From JACRCE01 sp038043305 (GTDB taxonomy: Bacteria; Desulfobacterota; GWC2-55-46), in assembly GCA_038043305.1 (NCBI GenBank), contig JBBTCG010000041.1, positions 1 to 7,480 on the forward strand: DNA of 7,480 bases, read 5' to 3'. The translations under genes were made by a program, and so were the position numbers. The notes beneath the pieces were generated by a model, which did no database searches, had not been told where the DNA came from, and saw nothing but the letters and a program-made list of their open reading frames with translations. Shown in pieces: positions 5,153 through 7,480 of the stretch; the stretch's first letter is position 1; every line of letters begins with the position of its first letter.

Positions 5153-6523
5153 ATGCTCATCGAAGAGATCAACGATATATTGCCCTTCGCGGCTTATCAG
5201 GCGTTAAGGCCGCTTGGACGGCCATTCATTTCATCCGGCTCCATAGAGTGCCAAAAAAGATACTCTTACGTCGGCGCGTCCCCCTCCGTTACGATTACGA
5301 CGCAAGACAAAAGAACCGTCGTAACCGGCGCTCAAATCGGATGTAAAGACCCGTTTGAGGCCGCGTCCCGAATTATCCCAGAGTCGGCCTCCCCCTCCCC
5401 TGACGCGCCCTTTCCTTTCTGCGGCGGCATTGCCGGTTACTTTGGATACGATCTAAACGAGTTGCTTGAGCCGTCCCTTTTCAAGGACAACGCCGCACAA
5501 AAAAAAGCGCAAGGCGCCGTGCCTGATTGCTGCCTTGGCCTCTACGACACAGTCTTCGTATTCGACCACGCGGAGGCAAAGGGCTATATCGTATCTCCAC
5601 ATGAAAACGCTGGGAAGGTCAAACTGTTCAAGGAACTCCTGACCGCAAGGAGCGGCGTCTTTGACAGGTTTCCCGCGCTGTATTCGCCGTTAAGAGGCGC
5701 ATCGTTTACTTCAAACTTCACTAAAGAGGCTTACCTTGAAGCGATACAAAAGGCTCATGCCTATATTGCCGCGGGGGACATCTATCAGATAAACCTGTCT
5801 CAACGGCTCACGATGGAGATTACAGGCGACCCGTTTCACCTGTACGCGACCCTTCTCAAGAGCCATCCCGCGCCGTTCAGCGCCTTCATGGACTTCGGCG
5901 GCTTTCAGGTTATAAGCAACTCGCCTGAGAGGATGTTGATGAAGAACGGCCGCGTTATAGAGACCTCTCCGATAAAAGGGACGCGAAGGCGCGGGAATAC
6001 CGTGGATGAGGACAACGCGCTTATCGAGGAGCTTAGGCTGAGCGATAAGGAGCGCGCCGAGCACGTCATGATCGTAGACCTTGAACGAAGCGATCTTGGG
6101 CAGGTGAGCGCGCCGGGGAGCGTCAAGGTGCTTGAGTTCGGAAGGATTGCGACCTATCCGCACCTGCACCACATGGTCTCAACGATACGCGGCACGCTCA
6201 GACCGGAGGTTGACGCGCCGGAGGCGCTAAAGCGCGTATTCCCCGGCGGATCAATAACCGGCGCGCCAAAGATACGCGCAATGCAGATAATCGCCGAGCT
6301 TGAGCCGTGCCGCCGGGGGCTGTACACCGGGGCAATGGGCTGGATCGGCTTTAACGGGGACATGGACATGGCAATGGCCATACGCACGGCCGTCGTAAAG
6401 GACGGCCTCCTTCATCTCGGAGTGGGCGGCGGGATAGTGGCCGATTCAAAGGCCGAGGATGAGTACGAAGAGACGCTCCTCAAGGCAACGGATTTTCTTG
6501 GAGCGCTTGGAGTAAAGAGATGA
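5153..6523 (+). CDS. pabB: Aminodeoxychorismate synthase component I (PabB)
   Basis: PabB converts chorismate to 4-amino-4-deoxychorismate for folate synthesis, using ammonia from the glutaminase PabA (not in this window). The 456-residue length is normal for a stand-alone component I. The N-terminal domain runs to about residue 170, with GGIAGYFGYDL (91-101) as in the TrpE/PabB family. The chorismate-binding domain begins near GDIYQINLSQR (208-218). PIKGTRRR (273-280) carries Lys275; the PIKGT form marks PabB, whereas anthranilate synthase has PIAGT. Also present are NSPER (256-260), EHVMIVDLERSDLG (303-316), GGSITGAPK (365-373) and EDEYEET (435-441), which supplies metal-ligand glutamates. 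In the VDL-x-R-N-D-L-G motif the usual Asn is Ser313, a mild oddity. No good Shine-Dalgarno precedes the ATG (the nearest AAGG is about 15 bases away). The stop overlaps the pabC start as ATGA (6520-6523), so the two are co-translated. Confidence 0.94.
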   Translation: MLIEEINDILPFAAYQALRPLGRPFISSGSIECQKRYSYVGASPSVTITTQDKRTVVTGAQIGCKDPFEAASRIIPESASPSPDAPFPFCGGIAGYFGYDLNELLEPSLFKDNAAQKKAQGAVPDCCLGLYDTVFVFDHAEAKGYIVSPHENAGKVKLFKELLTARSGVFDRFPALYSPLRGASFTSNFTKEAYLEAIQKAHAYIAAGDIYQINLSQRLTMEITGDPFHLYATLLKSHPAPFSAFMDFGGFQVISNSPERMLMKNGRVIETSPIKGTRRRGNTVDEDNALIEELRLSDKERAEHVMIVDLERSDLGQVSAPGSVKVLEFGRIATYPHLHHMVSTIRGTLRPEVDAPEALKRVFPGGSITGAPKIRAMQIIAELEPCRRGLYTGAMGWIGFNGDMDMAMAIRTAVVKDGLLHLGVGGGIVADSKAEDEYEETLLKATDFLGALGVKR

Positions 6524-7419
6524 AGTGTCGAGGCGTCGTTTATCTGAGCGGAAGATACGTCCCTGAGGACAAGGCGCTCGTCTCCGTATTTGACAGAGGC
6601 TTTACCTACGGCGACGGCTTGTTTGAGACCATGAAGACCATTAACGGCTCAGTCGCCTTCAAAAAAGAACATTTGGCAAGATTGAAAAAAGGCGTCCGCG
6701 CCTTACGCATAAACATCTCCGCAATCGAACCATTGTTTAACGACATAAGCAACGGCGCGCTAGAAAAGCTCCTCGATAAAAACGGACTCGACGCTGTTGC
6801 CGCCTCTCTTCGCATAAGCGTAACAAGGGGCATCGGCGGTCAATGGCAAGGTCACACGCCATCGTCGTTATGCAAACCTACAACGGTAATCACGGTAAAA
6901 CCGATTGACGCCAAGGCAATTGCGCTGTATCAAAAACAAGGGGTCAGCGCCGTATATATAACCGGCTATGCCCCGTTGCTTCCAGGCATAAAATCCCTTA
7001 ACTTCCTGCCGAACGTGCTTGGCAAGGGAGAGGCGATAAGACGCGGCGCGATGGAGGGCATCTTCATCGGGAAGGACGGCCTGATAAGCGAGGGCACGTC
7101 AACCAACGTCTTTATAGTCAAAGACAACGTCTTGAAAACCCCGTTGTCTGAGGACGCGGACGGACGCGCGGCTCTGCCCGGCGTCATGCGCGCAAAGGTC
7201 TGTCAAGCGGCGGCACGTCTCGGCATCAGAGTCAGCTTCTCGTGCATCCGGGCAAGCGATCTGGAGGGGGCCGACGAGGCCTTCCTTACAAACTCGATCC
7301 TTGAGGTGGTCCCGCTTATCTGCATCGAAAAAAAACCCGTGTCCAACGCCAAGAGGGGCGCGCTTACCGCCCTTATACAGAAACAAATTGGGTGCTTGTC
7401 GCACGGGCAACATTTGTAA
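6520..7419 (+). CDS. pabC: Aminodeoxychorismate lyase (PabC), class IV PLP enzyme
   Basis: This 299-residue protein of the class IV aminotransferase fold probably eliminates pyruvate from aminodeoxychorismate to give p-aminobenzoate. Motifs: FDRGFTYGDGLFET (24-37) at the fold's N-terminal signature; GIKSLNFLPNVLGKGEA (156-172), with Lys158 as the PLP Schiff-base lysine; ISEGTSTNVFIV (189-200), with the cofactor-contacting Glu191; and ADEAFLTNSILEVVPL (251-266). The fold is shared with branched-chain and D-amino acid aminotransferases, so the PabC call rests largely on coupling to pabB by the ATGA overlap. GGAG at 6509-6512 inside pabB, 7 bases before the ATG, is a good ribosome binding site. 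The last nine codons (GCLSHGQHL) and the TAA lie in a ~90-bp repeat also found upstream of pabB, so this tail may have been acquired from the repeat. A hairpin of the same repeat begins 45 bases after the stop codon. Confidence 0.88.
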   Translation: MKCRGVVYLSGRYVPEDKALVSVFDRGFTYGDGLFETMKTINGSVAFKKEHLARLKKGVRALRINISAIEPLFNDISNGALEKLLDKNGLDAVAASLRISVTRGIGGQWQGHTPSSLCKPTTVITVKPIDAKAIALYQKQGVSAVYITGYAPLLPGIKSLNFLPNVLGKGEAIRRGAMEGIFIGKDGLISEGTSTNVFIVKDNVLKTPLSEDADGRAALPGVMRAKVCQAAARLGIRVSFSCIRASDLEGADEAFLTNSILEVVPLICIEKKPVSNAKRGALTALIQKQIGCLSHGQHL

Positions 7420-7480
7420 TCGTCAGCCTTGGTGTTTATTCCCAATTAAAGTTCTTTGGCTTACCTTTCTTTCAAGAAAG
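7392..7480 (+). repeat. Right copy of the ~90-bp repeat, running off the window
   Basis: This is the plus-strand partner of 5018-5107. It overlaps the last nine codons and stop of pabC, then carries the perfectly conserved 24-base block at 7420-7443, ATTAAAGTT at 7446-7454 and the start of an A/T-rich hairpin. The window ends inside the hairpin, so the outer boundary and any target-site duplication cannot be seen. Together with the left copy it brackets the pabB-pabC operon as an inverted pair. Confidence 0.85.
7463..7480 (+). terminator. Hairpin after pabC, cut by the window end
   Basis: CTTTCTT (7465-7471) and AAGAAAG (7474-7480) form seven visible pairs around a 2-base loop. The preceding AC (7463-7464) would extend the stem if GT follows the window, as it does in the left copy. 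Its position, 45 bases after the pabC stop, suits a terminator, but whether a U-tract follows is not visible. Confidence 0.45.

Overview
This window looks like chromosomal housekeeping DNA from a moderately GC-rich, Gram-negative-type bacterium. The gene set is a NarK-type nitrate/nitrite transporter, a UspA-type stress protein, MEP-pathway IspG and PabB/PabC for folate synthesis. It would suit an anaerobic or nitrate-using lineage such as Deltaproteobacteria or Nitrospirota, but that placement is a guess and nothing in the window fixes the taxon. I see no phage, plasmid, CRISPR, defence or secretion genes, and no tRNA or rRNA.

Layout. 1-698 (+): the C-terminal part of a NarK-family transporter, cut by the window start. 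699-833: an intergenic stretch with two inverted repeats, one directly before the ribosome binding site of the next gene. 834-1292 (+): a single-domain universal stress protein. 1293-1541: a convergent intergenic region with a strong bidirectional terminator (1321-1356) and a REPIN-like double-hairpin repeat (1384-1480). 1542-4954 (-): a co-directional cluster in transcription order ispG, HIT-family hydrolase, ABC-F ATPase. The ABC-F frame is broken by one in-frame TAG at 3195-3197. 4955-5152: a divergent intergenic region with the ispG promoter, a 13-bp-arm hairpin, one copy of a ~90-bp repeat and a probable pabB promoter. 5153-7419 (+): pabB-pabC, overlapping by ATGA. 7392-7480: a second, inverted copy of the ~90-bp repeat, covering the last codons of pabC and running off the window.

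How the genes work together. PabB and PabC together convert chorismate to p-aminobenzoate. The glutaminase PabA is not in the window. IspG makes HMBPP for isoprenoids. The HIT and ABC-F genes are translationally coupled (ATGA overlap), but no functional link to IspG is evident beyond co-transcription. NarK and Usp are neighbours on one strand and may or may not be co-regulated.

What stands out is mostly non-coding: an inverted-repeat pair bracketing the pab operon and supplying the PabC C-terminal tail, a premature amber codon next to the Q-loop of the ABC-F protein, and a REPIN-like palindrome in the convergent region. I found no convincing undescribed multi-gene system.
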